A DNA stretch of 17,389 bases, from the NCBI GenBank assembly GCA_021812735.1, contig JAKAMV010000110.1, positions 1-17,389 on the forward strand, in the 5' to 3' direction. Shown piece by piece: positions 6,262 through 12,674 of this stretch. A program made the translations under genes and the position numbers. The first letter of the stretch is position 1. Every line of letters starts with the position of its first letter. A model generated the notes under the pieces. It had not been told where the DNA came from and made no database searches. It worked only from the letters and a program-made list of their open reading frames with translations. The DNA is from Chloroflexota bacterium (lineage in GTDB: Bacteria > Chloroflexota > Limnocylindria > Limnocylindrales > CSP1-4).

Positions 6262-7191
6262 ATGGCGCGTCACGGCGAGCCGGCCGAGATCGACGGGGAC
6301 GGCCCGGGGGACCTGGGCCGCGCCCTCGACGAGCTGACCGCGGCCCACGACGACGAGCGCGTGCGCCGGGTCATCGACGCGTTGATCCACCCGAGCCCGG
6401 CCGCGGGGAGCGGACGCGCAGCATCCTCGGAACGAGAGCCGACGGTGTCCGTGGATCTGGACCCCGACCGGCCCAGGGTCGCGCTGGCGGCGCTCGGCCT
6501 CTGCCGCGCCGACACCTGGCGTCGGCTCCTCGAGGTCGAGCACGCGTGCGCCGCGCGGTACGGCTCGAGGACCACCGTGGTGCAGCTCGAGATCGCGGAC
6601 ATCGCCGTCACCGCGACCGTGCTCGGCGAGGCCGCCGCCAACCGGCTCGTCGGCGTGCTCGCCGACGCCGTGCGCGAGGACACGCGCGATGCCGACTCGT
6701 TCGCGAGGATCGGCCGCTGGCGCATCGCGGGGCTCCTCCCCCACACCGACGGGCGCACCGCCGACGCCGTCATCCGGCGCATCGCGGACGGATTCGGCCG
6801 ACGCCTCGGCGGCGGGCTGCCGGTCCGCCTGGCCGTCGGCCGCGCCGAGGTGGACCCGACCCTGGACCTGGCGGCCACGCTCGCCCGGGCCGAGGGCGCG
6901 ATGACCGTCGAACCGCGTCGCCCGGCGGAGCACGGCTGGGGCGATCGGCGGACGGAGGCGTCGGCACCGGAGGACGGCGTCGACGCCGGCGGTGGGCCCG
7001 ACCGTCGGGCCGCCGCGACCGGGGCGCCCCCGGAGCCCGACAGGCGAGACGGCCGGGATCGCGAGCCGCGGCGGGGCGCGGACGCGCCGGTGCCCGACAG
7101 CCTGCGCGAGCTCGAGCGCCTCCGCGCCGACGGACTGGTCTCCGACGAGGAGTACCGCAAGGCTCGCAAGCGGGTCCTGCGCCGGATCTGA
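6262..7191 (+). CDS. Degenerate GGDEF-like domain protein with C-terminal SHOCT motif
   Basis: A 309-residue cytosolic protein. Residues ~83-214 align by pattern with a diguanylate-cyclase (GGDEF) fold: a strand TVVQLEIADI, helices, then DSFARIGRWRIAGLLPHTDG where active enzymes have R-x-G-G-D-E-F-x-x-L-L-P. Next come AVIRRIADGF, then VRLAVGRAEV and LARAEGAM, matching the usual V-S-I-G-x-A and A-D-x-A-M. The GGDEF loop is replaced by GRWRI (151-155), so no cyclase activity is expected. A disordered, charged linker (~220-275) leads to LRELERLRADGLVSDEEYRK, a SHOCT motif (~277-309), usually an oligomerisation or anchoring helix pair. Starts at 6214, 6241 and 6262 are in frame; 6262 has GGACGGAG upstream. 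The neighbour parA suggests a link, unproven. The GGDEF assignment is by eye only. Confidence 0.72.
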   Translation: MARHGEPAEIDGDGPGDLGRALDELTAAHDDERVRRVIDALIHPSPAAGSGRAASSEREPTVSVDLDPDRPRVALAALGLCRADTWRRLLEVEHACAARYGSRTTVVQLEIADIAVTATVLGEAAANRLVGVLADAVREDTRDADSFARIGRWRIAGLLPHTDGRTADAVIRRIADGFGRRLGGGLPVRLAVGRAEVDPTLDLAATLARAEGAMTVEPRRPAEHGWGDRRTEASAPEDGVDAGGGPDRRAAATGAPPEPDRRDGRDREPRRGADAPVPDSLRELERLRADGLVSDEEYRKARKRVLRRI

Positions 7192-7314
7192 GCGGCCGGT
7201 CGATGGCCGCGGCCGACGACGCGCCCCACTGGGGCTTCTCGATCGTGATCATCCCGTCGGGCAGCGAGGCCCACGAGTGGGCGATCGCGAGCGTCCGCAG
7301 GGGTCCTGCGCCGG
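7172..7314 (+). repeat. 14-bp direct repeat pair bracketing a 115-bp insert
   Basis: GGGTCCTGCGCCGG occurs at 7172-7185, the last codons of the SHOCT gene, and again at 7301-7314. The repeats are 129 bp apart and read the same codons (V-L-R-R) in the frame that continues past the second copy. See the remnant entry. Confidence 0.7.
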
Positions 7315-7357
7315 CAGGTCAAGCGCCCGGTGTACCGGCGCCAGGCCGGGCGCCCCG
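7203..7357 (+). pseudogene. Probable gene remnant (unrecognised, frameshifted)
   Basis: From ATG 7203, 33 codons encode MAAADDAPHWGFSIVIIPSG and continue SEAHEWAIASVRR. Every third position is G or C, as in the real genes here. Coding character collapses after 7301 but resumes in the next frame as GVLRRQVKRPVYRRQAGRP up to ~7357, with nearly all third positions again G or C. The simplest reading is a decayed short gene, or two joined fragments, broken by an indel near 7300. The start resembles the cytosolic β-strand that precedes a membrane helix in some M23-type peptidases, but this is weak. It abuts the 3' end of the protease gene on the other strand. Confidence 0.35.
7323..7353. terminator. 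Stem-loop between convergent SHOCT and HtrA-like genes
   Basis: GCGCCCGG (7323-7330) pairs with CCGGGCGC (7346-7353) around a 15-base loop that itself contains GGCGCC. It lies just before the stop of the minus-strand protease gene and may end transcription on either strand. Confidence 0.4.
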
Positions 7358-7358
7358 T

Positions 7359-8912
7359 TCACGGTTCCTTGACGACGATCGTGCTGTTGTCCTTCCACCA
7401 GGTGAACAGATCCGAGAGACTGCCCTTCAGCTCGGCCGTGAACAGGACGTTCCCATTGGGATACGCCTGCTCGATCCAGGCAGAACCGTTCTGCGTGTAG
7501 CAGAGCAGTCGGAAGTCGGGACCCTGGAGGACCTTGCCGTCGGTGAAGGTCGTCTGCCAGGTGCCGTCGCTGGGACCGGTCGCGCAGGTCTTGCCCGTGG
7601 ATGCGTCCGCGCTCTTGGCGTCTTCGGAGACCGCGGCATTCAGGTCCGCCGCGTTGTCATAAAGGTCGTACCAGACCACTGTGACGCCGCTGACGGGTTG
7701 GCAGACGGCGGTCTGGACGACGGTGCTGCGGACCTGGTCCGTCGAGGGGCTGCAGTTGGGCCAGGTCGACGCGGGGACGAACGGCTGGATCTGGTCGATC
7801 GCCGCGACAGAGCCGCCGCTGGGCGCGGTGGACGGCGGCACGCTGCCACCCACGACGGCGAGCGCCGGCCCGTTGATCTCGCCCTTCAGCGTCTGATCGC
7901 CACGCTGCACGGTCACCGAGAGCGCGTCGGTCGGGCCATGGGATCGAAGAACGGAACAGTAGGTCGCCTTCGTGCCGTCAGCGCCAACGGCCGTCCCGTT
8001 GAGGTTCGTCATGAGGTCGCCCGCCTGGACACCGGCATGGTCGGCCGGCGATCCGGGGACCACCGACAGGATCGCGATGCCCTTGCGGTTCGCGTCCGCC
8101 TCACCGTTGATGCCGATCGTATCGAGGTTCTGGCCGGTCTTGAGCTTGTCGATGACCGGCGCCGCCTCGGTCGAGGCGATTGCGAACGACTCGCCCGCGA
8201 TCGACGACCCGGGGGCGCCGCCGGAATACTGGACCCCGATCACCTGGCCGGCGGTGTTGACGACCGGGCTGCCGGAGTTCCCGGGGTAGGTCTGGGCGGT
8301 GATCTGGATCTCCTGGGTCACGGACGCCCACGACGTGTCGTCAGCGGACGGCGGCTTGGCGACGATGCCGTTGGTGAGCGTGTAGGGGTCGCCGTTGGGG
8401 TGGCCGGCGACGAAGATCTGCTCACCGACCTGCGGTGGGGTGGCCGCCAGGGCGAGTGCCGGGAAGGTGCCGTCGACCTTGAGGACCGCCAGGTCGTTGC
8501 ACTCGGACACGCCGAGCAAGCGAGCGTCGAGGAGTGTCGGATCCGTGCCGACCTGGACCTTCCAGAAGGCGCCGCCCGCGACCACGTGATTGTTGGTGAC
8601 GATGAGCCCGCTCGGATCGACCACGAAGCCCGAGCCCGAGTACACCTGCTCGGCCGTGCCGTCCGACGTGACGAACGTGCCCTGTGTCTGGATGTACGCG
8701 ACCGAGTTCTGAAGCGTCCCGAGGTCGAAGGAGCCCGCCGCGGCGGAGCCGGCGGAGGCCGCTGCGGCGGAGCCGGCGGAGGCCGATGCAGCGGGCGCGC
8801 TAGCCGCCGTCGACGGAGCCGCGCTGCCGCTGCAGCCGGCCGCGATCAGCATCGCACTGCATCCGGCGGCGAGCCAGCGGAGTGGACCAGCCGACGTCGC
8901 AAACCCTGCCAT
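7359..8912 (-). CDS. HtrA/DegP-like trypsin-fold serine protease lipoprotein with PDZ and extra C-terminal domain
   Basis: A 517-residue envelope protease. The lipobox LIAAGC puts the lipidated cysteine at 27, followed by an Ala/Ser-rich linker (28-61) with SAAAASAGSAAAG repeats. The trypsin-like domain spans ~65-258. The triad is visible: His109 in VTNNHVV, Asp140 in CNDLAVLKV and Ser213 in YPGNSGSPVV. A PDZ domain (~275-345) includes GIAILSVVPGSPADHAGVQA then GDL. After a Pro/Ser linker, a ~140-residue C-terminal domain (~369-510) has paired cysteines and WYDLYDNAADLNAAV, GTWQTTF and WIEQAYPNGNVLFTAEL. This pattern resembles extracellular sensor domains of some actinobacterial-type kinases and is not part of normal HtrA. 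Start ATG 8912 follows AAAGGGGATGAC. It probably lies downstream of the lipoprotein gene at 9029-9643 on the same strand. The substrate is unknown. Confidence 0.9.
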   Translation of the reverse strand: MAGFATSAGPLRWLAAGCSAMLIAAGCSGSAAPSTAASAPAASASAGSAAAASAGSAAAGSFDLGTLQNSVAYIQTQGTFVTSDGTAEQVYSGSGFVVDPSGLIVTNNHVVAGGAFWKVQVGTDPTLLDARLLGVSECNDLAVLKVDGTFPALALAATPPQVGEQIFVAGHPNGDPYTLTNGIVAKPPSADDTSWASVTQEIQITAQTYPGNSGSPVVNTAGQVIGVQYSGGAPGSSIAGESFAIASTEAAPVIDKLKTGQNLDTIGINGEADANRKGIAILSVVPGSPADHAGVQAGDLMTNLNGTAVGADGTKATYCSVLRSHGPTDALSVTVQRGDQTLKGEINGPALAVVGGSVPPSTAPSGGSVAAIDQIQPFVPASTWPNCSPSTDQVRSTVVQTAVCQPVSGVTVVWYDLYDNAADLNAAVSEDAKSADASTGKTCATGPSDGTWQTTFTDGKVLQGPDFRLLCYTQNGSAWIEQAYPNGNVLFTAELKGSLSDLFTWWKDNSTIVVKEP

Positions 8913-9028
8913 GTCATCCCCTTTCGTCAGTCAGACAGCGATGTTCAAGATGCGCACGAGAGATCGAGAGCAGACGGTCTTGAGCTCGGCCATCAGCGCG
9001 GCGCAGGCGAGATGACCGAACGGGCCCA

Positions 9029-9643
9029 TCACGAGCCGCGTCCCCACTTCAGCCAGACGGTGCCGGCCGCCGAGGCGTCGTGGTAGATCACCCACACGAA
9101 GCCGCCGTCGGGCTCGATCGGCCCATCTCCCAACCCATCAAGAACGAGGGCCTGGGTCACCCCGCCGTAGGGCTGGATCCCCCAACCCGCCCAGTCGGCG
9201 GCGGTCACGGGGCGGACGTGCCAGGTCCCGGAGGACGTCTCCCAGCTCCAGCGGCCGTCGGCCCCGAGCGAGAGCGACGCGAGGAGCGTGCAGGTGTCGG
9301 TGCCACCGCCGCCCCCGTTGTCGTAGTAGAGCGCCCGTGACAGGCAGCGGTACGTGCCCGCAAGCGCCGCGGCAGCCGGGTCCAAGGGGATCGGTGTCGC
9401 GGTGGACTGGGCCGGCGGCGAGGTCACTGGGCTAGCGGTGGCCACAGGCGCCGGAGCGGGCGAGGCGGCCGTCGCCGCAGCGGCGGAGATGCCGCTCGAG
9501 GCCGGCCCCGCGGGCGTCGCGTCGGCGGACCCGCCCGGCGAGCTCGCTCCGCCGCTGCAGGCGGTCGCCACGAGGACGAGGAACAGGGCGGCGGCGACGA
9601 CGTGGACCAGCGGCGATCGAGCAGTGTGGCTCATGGCCCGCAT
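9029..9643 (-). CDS. Small lipoprotein, unknown function
   Basis: A 204-residue exported protein. A signal peptide with a strongly hydrophobic core (VVAAALFLVLVATAC) ends in a lipobox-like ATAC, cysteine 29, followed by SGGASSPGG. A long Ala/Pro/Thr/Ser linker (~33-85) precedes a small domain with AGTYRCLSRALYYDNG, a poly-Gly turn, TDTCTLLASLSLGADGRWSW, and a tail GGFVWVIYHDASAAGTVWLK. The domain is β-rich with two cysteines that could form a disulfide, reminiscent of small lipocalin-like scaffolds, but I do not recognise the family. In-frame ATGs at 9643 and 9634 both keep the signal peptide; neither has a strong ribosome-binding site. The gene is 116 bp upstream of the protease on the same strand, so the two may be co-expressed. 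Confidence 0.72.
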   Translation of the reverse strand: MRAMSHTARSPLVHVVAAALFLVLVATACSGGASSPGGSADATPAGPASSGISAAAATAASPAPAPVATASPVTSPPAQSTATPIPLDPAAAALAGTYRCLSRALYYDNGGGGGTDTCTLLASLSLGADGRWSWETSSGTWHVRPVTAADWAGWGIQPYGGVTQALVLDGLGDGPIEPDGGFVWVIYHDASAAGTVWLKWGRGS

Positions 9644-10017
9644 GCTCACGACCGCGAGCCGCGAGCACCACCAGCAATTCAGTCCGGTACAGACGGCCAT
9701 TGGTACGGGGGGCATCCCCGAGCGATGGCGTATGTCCGGGAGGGCCGCCGAGCATGCGGCCGTCCCGTGGGCGAGGGGGACCGTTCGCCGGCTCCGGAGG
9801 TCCGGACCACCGTAGGCCGATCGGGTGATGGCCGCCGGCCGGGCGGCGCCCAAAGTAAGCGCCTACCTCGCATCGTGCCGAACTCGCGGACACAGACCGG
9901 CGAGGGGCGAGGCAAGGAGACGCTGGTGGACGCAATAACCCTCACGATCCCGCCTGACCCCTCTGCACAGCACGCGGCGGCCCACGGTGCCGTCGGTGAG
10001 TCGTCCCCGGTGCTGCC
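9644..10017. other. 374-bp divergent intergenic region
   Basis: This gap separates the minus-strand lipoprotein (start 9643) from the plus-strand lipoprotein (start 10018) and must hold both promoters. I see no convincing -35/-10 pair, tRNA or long repeat. A short inverted pair, TCCGGAGGTCCGGA, lies near 9794-9807. Open frames across it have poor third-position bias and look like shadows. Confidence 0.5.
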
Positions 10018-11283
10018 ATGAGCGCGACCCTGCGTGCGGCGGCCCTGCTCGTCACGACTGGGCTCCTCGCGGCCTGCACGAGCGGAGGCTCTGGCGCTTC
10101 GCCGAGTGCCGCGGCCACCGCCGTCACGTCCGCTCCGGCCACGGCCCTGCCCGCACCGAGTGGTGCCGCCGCCGTCCCGGCCGCCGCCGCATCACCTGCT
10201 CCGGCGCCGGCGGCGACCGCGGCCTCGGCCTCGGCCCAGGTGAGCACGGCTGACCTGACGCCCAACGACCTGTTGCTGGCGGCGCTGAGCCCGAGCGACG
10301 TGAAGGCGGTCGTCCCCGCGACCGAGACGTGGTGGCCGTACTTCCCGGAGTTCGATGTCGGCTTCAGCCCGTACACCGACAACTCCGCCGATCCCAGCGT
10401 CCGGTTCTTCGTCGTCCAGGCCTACGAGCGGGTCGGTGGGCCTGCGAGACGGCAGGTCGTGTCGACCATGGTCCTCTTCAACGACGCGGCGTCGGCCGCT
10501 CAGGGCATGGCGAGACTGAACCAGACCAACGACGGCGACAGCACGCCGGCGAGCGGACCGGCTGTCGGCGATGCGTCGAGCTACTTCACCCGGAGCAACA
10601 TCGGGCTGGGCACCCCGACGGACACGCCGATCGACTATCCCGACACGGCAGTCCTGCGCTTCCGCGTCGGACCCGTCGTCGGGCGGGTCTCGGTCCTCGG
10701 AACGGGCTTCGAAAAGACCGCAACGCTGGCCGCCTACGCCGCCCCGCTCGTCGACCGGATCGGCGCGCTGCTCCAGGGCAGCCTGAAGGCCCAGCCGTTG
10801 CCGACCGAGTACGGGCAACGGATGCCACCGCCGTCGAGTGCGGTGGGGGCGATCCTCGGCGCGGTGGTGGCGCCGGCGGAGTCGTGGGCCCTCGCGGACA
10901 ACTCCGGGACGCCCGAGGCCGTGGCGGACAAGCTCCACTCGTTGGGTGCCGCCAGCCTGGGATTCGGGCGGGCCTCGCTCGCGGCCGACCCGAACCAGGT
11001 CATCGAGGCGACGCTCTTCCCATTCCGCGATGCGACCGCGGCGAGCAGCTGGGTGAAGACCTTCACGTCCGGCGTGGGGAAGACGGGACTTGATGCTGGC
11101 GCAACGGGCACGCAGTCCGCATACACGAGCTACGGCGGGAAGTTCTACGAGCTGCAGTTCGCCGCCGGTCGCTTCGTCGGCGATCTGAGCTGCTTTGCGC
11201 CCTACGGCACGACAACCTCGGCCTGCGAGGTTCCGGTTCGGCAGCTCGCCGAAGCCTGGTACGCCGCGCTGTCGGGTTCATGA
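10018..11283 (+). CDS. Large lipoprotein with two possible related halves, unknown function
   Basis: A 421-residue exported lipoprotein. The signal sequence MSATLRAAALLVTTGLLAAC places the lipidated cysteine at 20 (lipobox LAAC). An Ala/Pro/Ser linker runs to ~75. The first domain (~78-265) starts DLTPNDLLLAALSPSDVKAV and contains RFFVVQAYERVGG and STMVLFNDAASAAQGMARL. A second domain (~275-420) has SLAADPNQVIEATLFPFRDA, AASSWVKTF and YELQFAAGRFVGDLSCFAPY. Both halves show a β-strand ending in an 'F-x-(D/F)-A-x-A-A' helix start, suggesting a duplicated α/β fold resembling solute-binding or sensor domains; this is a by-eye impression. A lone cysteine pair sits near the C-terminus. ATG 10018 is chosen for the signal peptide; its ribosome-binding site is weak. 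The next gene follows by 74 bp. Confidence 0.78.
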   Translation: MSATLRAAALLVTTGLLAACTSGGSGASPSAAATAVTSAPATALPAPSGAAAVPAAAASPAPAPAATAASASAQVSTADLTPNDLLLAALSPSDVKAVVPATETWWPYFPEFDVGFSPYTDNSADPSVRFFVVQAYERVGGPARRQVVSTMVLFNDAASAAQGMARLNQTNDGDSTPASGPAVGDASSYFTRSNIGLGTPTDTPIDYPDTAVLRFRVGPVVGRVSVLGTGFEKTATLAAYAAPLVDRIGALLQGSLKAQPLPTEYGQRMPPPSSAVGAILGAVVAPAESWALADNSGTPEAVADKLHSLGAASLGFGRASLAADPNQVIEATLFPFRDATAASSWVKTFTSGVGKTGLDAGATGTQSAYTSYGGKFYELQFAAGRFVGDLSCFAPYGTTTSACEVPVRQLAEAWYAALSGS

Positions 11284-11357
11284 GTCCGTGCGGAGGCGGA
11301 ACGGTCGGGGCGGCCCCGCCGTGCCCTCTCAGCGCCATCGAGACGAAGGGAGCGCTC

Positions 11358-11774
11358 ATGTCCGAGATGCCCGAGAATCGGGACGTGCAACTCGTCATCC
11401 ACAGCGCGGCGCTTTTCAGCGGGGTGACGAAGGGGTTCGGGCTCATCTTCACGCAGGACCGGGTCATCGGCTCCAAGGACTACACGGAGGAGCACTTCAT
11501 CGAAGCCGCCCCGCTGAGCAACGGCGGCGAGAAGAAGGTGGAGCGGCTCTTGAAGCACAGGCAGTTCGAGGTGCTCTACTCGGATCTGCAATCGGTCGAG
11601 GTGAAGTCTCCCGGGAAGTTCAAGCCCGGAGCGTTCGTCTTCCACGCCACCTCGGGCGACGAGAGAGTGAAGATCGGCGGCACGTTCGGGTCGCGCATCA
11701 CCGGCACGAAGGACATCGGCGAGCTCGTCTCCGACGCGCTGGAGAGGTTCGCACCCGGCAAGGTGACGCGCTGA
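11358..11774 (+). CDS. Small soluble protein with PH-like β-fold, unknown function
   Basis: A 138-residue cytosolic protein. The β-rich pattern FGLIFTQDRVIGSKDY, then KHRQFEVLYSDLQSVEVKSP, GAFVFHATSGDERVKIGG and a final helix (DIGELVSDALERFAP) resemble the small PH-like domains found in bacteria. In those, a T-x-x-R-V-I-G hairpin is followed by I/Y-x-D-L-x-S-V-E and a closing helix. ATG 11358 is preceded by GAAGGGAG. An earlier ATG at 11280 overlaps the upstream stop (ATGA), but it would add 26 residues rich in Cys, Gly and Pro with weak coding signal, so I do not use it. Probably co-transcribed with the lipoprotein gene upstream. No catalytic residues are apparent. Confidence 0.75.
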   Translation: MSEMPENRDVQLVIHSAALFSGVTKGFGLIFTQDRVIGSKDYTEEHFIEAAPLSNGGEKKVERLLKHRQFEVLYSDLQSVEVKSPGKFKPGAFVFHATSGDERVKIGGTFGSRITGTKDIGELVSDALERFAPGKVTR

Positions 11775-11942
11775 CATCTCGGGCGCCCGCCCCCGTCGGC
11801 TGACCGGCGTCGACGGGGCGATCGGCCTGCACCGGGTCACCTCGTCCCGTGGCGTTCGGCACGCACCGGGGGGCGCGCCGACAGAGTCCGCCGTCCACCG
11901 TTGAACGACCACGCCGACGTCCGGCCTTCGGGGGTGCGGGCG

Positions 11943-11958
11943 CTCCGGCGTTCCGGAG
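11943..11958 (-). terminator. Short stem-loop downstream of the Ig-like lipoprotein
   Basis: CTCCGG (11943-11948) and CCGGAG (11953-11958) form a perfect 6-bp stem with a CGTT loop, 15 bp past the stop of the minus-strand gene at 11973. The rest of the 198-bp gap (11775-11972) between the convergent genes holds nothing I can assign. Confidence 0.4.
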
Positions 11959-11972
11959 GAGGCCCCGCCCAC

Positions 11973-12341
11973 TCATCTCACCGTGATCGAGTACTCCGCG
12001 CTCCCCGTCTGGCCACCGACATTCGTCCCGTAGCACCAGACGGAGAGGGTGAAGGTGGCCGTTCCCGATGCCGTGGCCGTGCCGAAGATGCGACCCGCGG
12101 CATCCTCGCCCCGGATGCGCTCGATCGACAGGCCGGCGGGCAGTGCTCCGTCCGCGATCGAGAATCCGCCGACAGGCGTGGCGTTCCCGGAGATGTCGAT
12201 CCTTGCGTCGTAGGGGACGCCAACGTGCGCATCAGGCAGCGTCGATGGGTCGAATCGCAGCGGCACGGGCGCCGGAGTGCAGGCAGCGACGAAGAGGAGC
12301 AGCAGCCCAGACATCGTGCGCAGGAGACGGCGCCTGTTCAC
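11973..12341 (-). CDS. Small lipoprotein with putative Ig (he_PIG-like) fold
   Basis: A 122-residue exported protein. The signal MNRRRLLRTMSGLLLLFVAAC has a lipobox VAAC with cysteine 21. The mature part is a single β-sandwich: LPDAHVGVPYDARIDISGNA, then GGFSIADGALPAGLSIERIR, then GRIFGTATASGTATFTLSVW. This is the classic putative-Ig order (L-P-x-x-x-V-G-x-x-Y ... G-x-L-P-A-G-L-x-I ... G-x-I-x-G-T). Such domains are common in adhesins and cell-surface proteins, where they bind or space other domains. The start is GTG 12341: an in-frame TAA lies two codons upstream and there is no later start that keeps the signal peptide. It is divergent from the toxin-antitoxin operon, with 108 bp between the two starts. 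Confidence 0.75.
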   Translation of the reverse strand: MNRRRLLRTMSGLLLLFVAACTPAPVPLRFDPSTLPDAHVGVPYDARIDISGNATPVGGFSIADGALPAGLSIERIRGEDAAGRIFGTATASGTATFTLSVWCYGTNVGGQTGSAEYSITVR

Positions 12342-12390
12342 GGGTTATGCCTCGAACGTCGTGGCACGTATCGCGATCCTGCTTATCCGG

Positions 12391-12418
12391 TCGACTCCGA
12401 GCCCGGCGGAGGCATACT
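12391..12418 (+). promoter_or_regulatory. Candidate promoter of the toxin-antitoxin operon
   Basis: TCGACT (12391-12396), a 16-bp spacer and CATACT (12413-12418) each match the sigma-70 hexamers at 4 of 6 positions. The predicted start falls near 12425, inside the left arm of the inverted repeat at 12418-12450, which would allow direct repression. Confidence 0.45.
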
Positions 12419-12450
12419 GTACACGCACTCGGATAGGAGGTGCGTGTACA
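12418..12450. promoter_or_regulatory. Perfect 11-bp inverted repeat over the ribosome-binding site and start of the antitoxin
   Basis: TGTACACGCAC (12418-12428) and GTGCGTGTACA (12440-12450) are exact reverse complements around an 11-base spacer. AGGAGG (12435-12440) lies mostly in the spacer, and the right arm ends on the A of ATG 12450. It may be the operator bound by the antitoxin or toxin-antitoxin complex, an RNA hairpin limiting translation, or both. Confidence 0.7.
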
Positions 12451-12674
12451 TGTCCGCCAAGAAGCCGCTCATCACCCGCTCTGACGACCGCGCGTGGGGG
12501 GCAGCGGTGTTCGCGGGGACCCGGGTCCCGGTCGACACCCTGTTCGAGTACCTCGAGACTGGCGAGACGCTCGAGGAGTTCCTGCGCCAGTTCCCGACCG
12601 TGACCCGCGAGCAGGCGATCGCGGTCCTCGAGATGTCCCGCCAGCTCACGCGCAAGGAAGCGGCTCCCGCGTGA
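12450..12674 (+). CDS. DUF433-family antitoxin
   Basis: A 74-residue protein. It has the DUF433 signature: ITRSDDRAWGAAVFAGTRVP (I-x-x-x-x-x-x-x-G-x-x-x-x-x-G-T-R-V-P), then VDTLFEYLETGETLEEFLRQ and FPTVTREQAIAVLEMSR. These are helix-turn-helix type proteins usually paired with a DUF5615 PIN-like toxin, where they neutralise the toxin and repress their own promoter. ATG 12450 is supported by AGGAGG nine bases upstream. The stop overlaps the GTG of the toxin by 4 bp (GTGA at 12671-12674), the standard coupling for such pairs. It is intact and of normal length. The operator-like repeat directly over its start suggests autoregulation. Confidence 0.87.
   Translation: MSAKKPLITRSDDRAWGAAVFAGTRVPVDTLFEYLETGETLEEFLRQFPTVTREQAIAVLEMSRQLTRKEAAPA

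Noticed and set aside
8741..8800. Repetitive gcggagccggcggaggcc sequence as a possible tandem repeat array
   Set aside because: It encodes the Ala/Ser-rich linker of the protease lipoprotein; short imperfect repeats are normal there.
6546..9086. 846-residue plus-strand open frame
   Set aside because: Mostly antisense to the HtrA-like gene and out of frame with the SHOCT gene; only its 7203-7301 part shows coding bias and is reported as a remnant.
11280..11357. Extended start for the PH-like protein at ATG 11280, overlapping the previous stop
   Set aside because: The extra 26 residues have weak coding bias, and ATG 11358 has a good ribosome-binding site.
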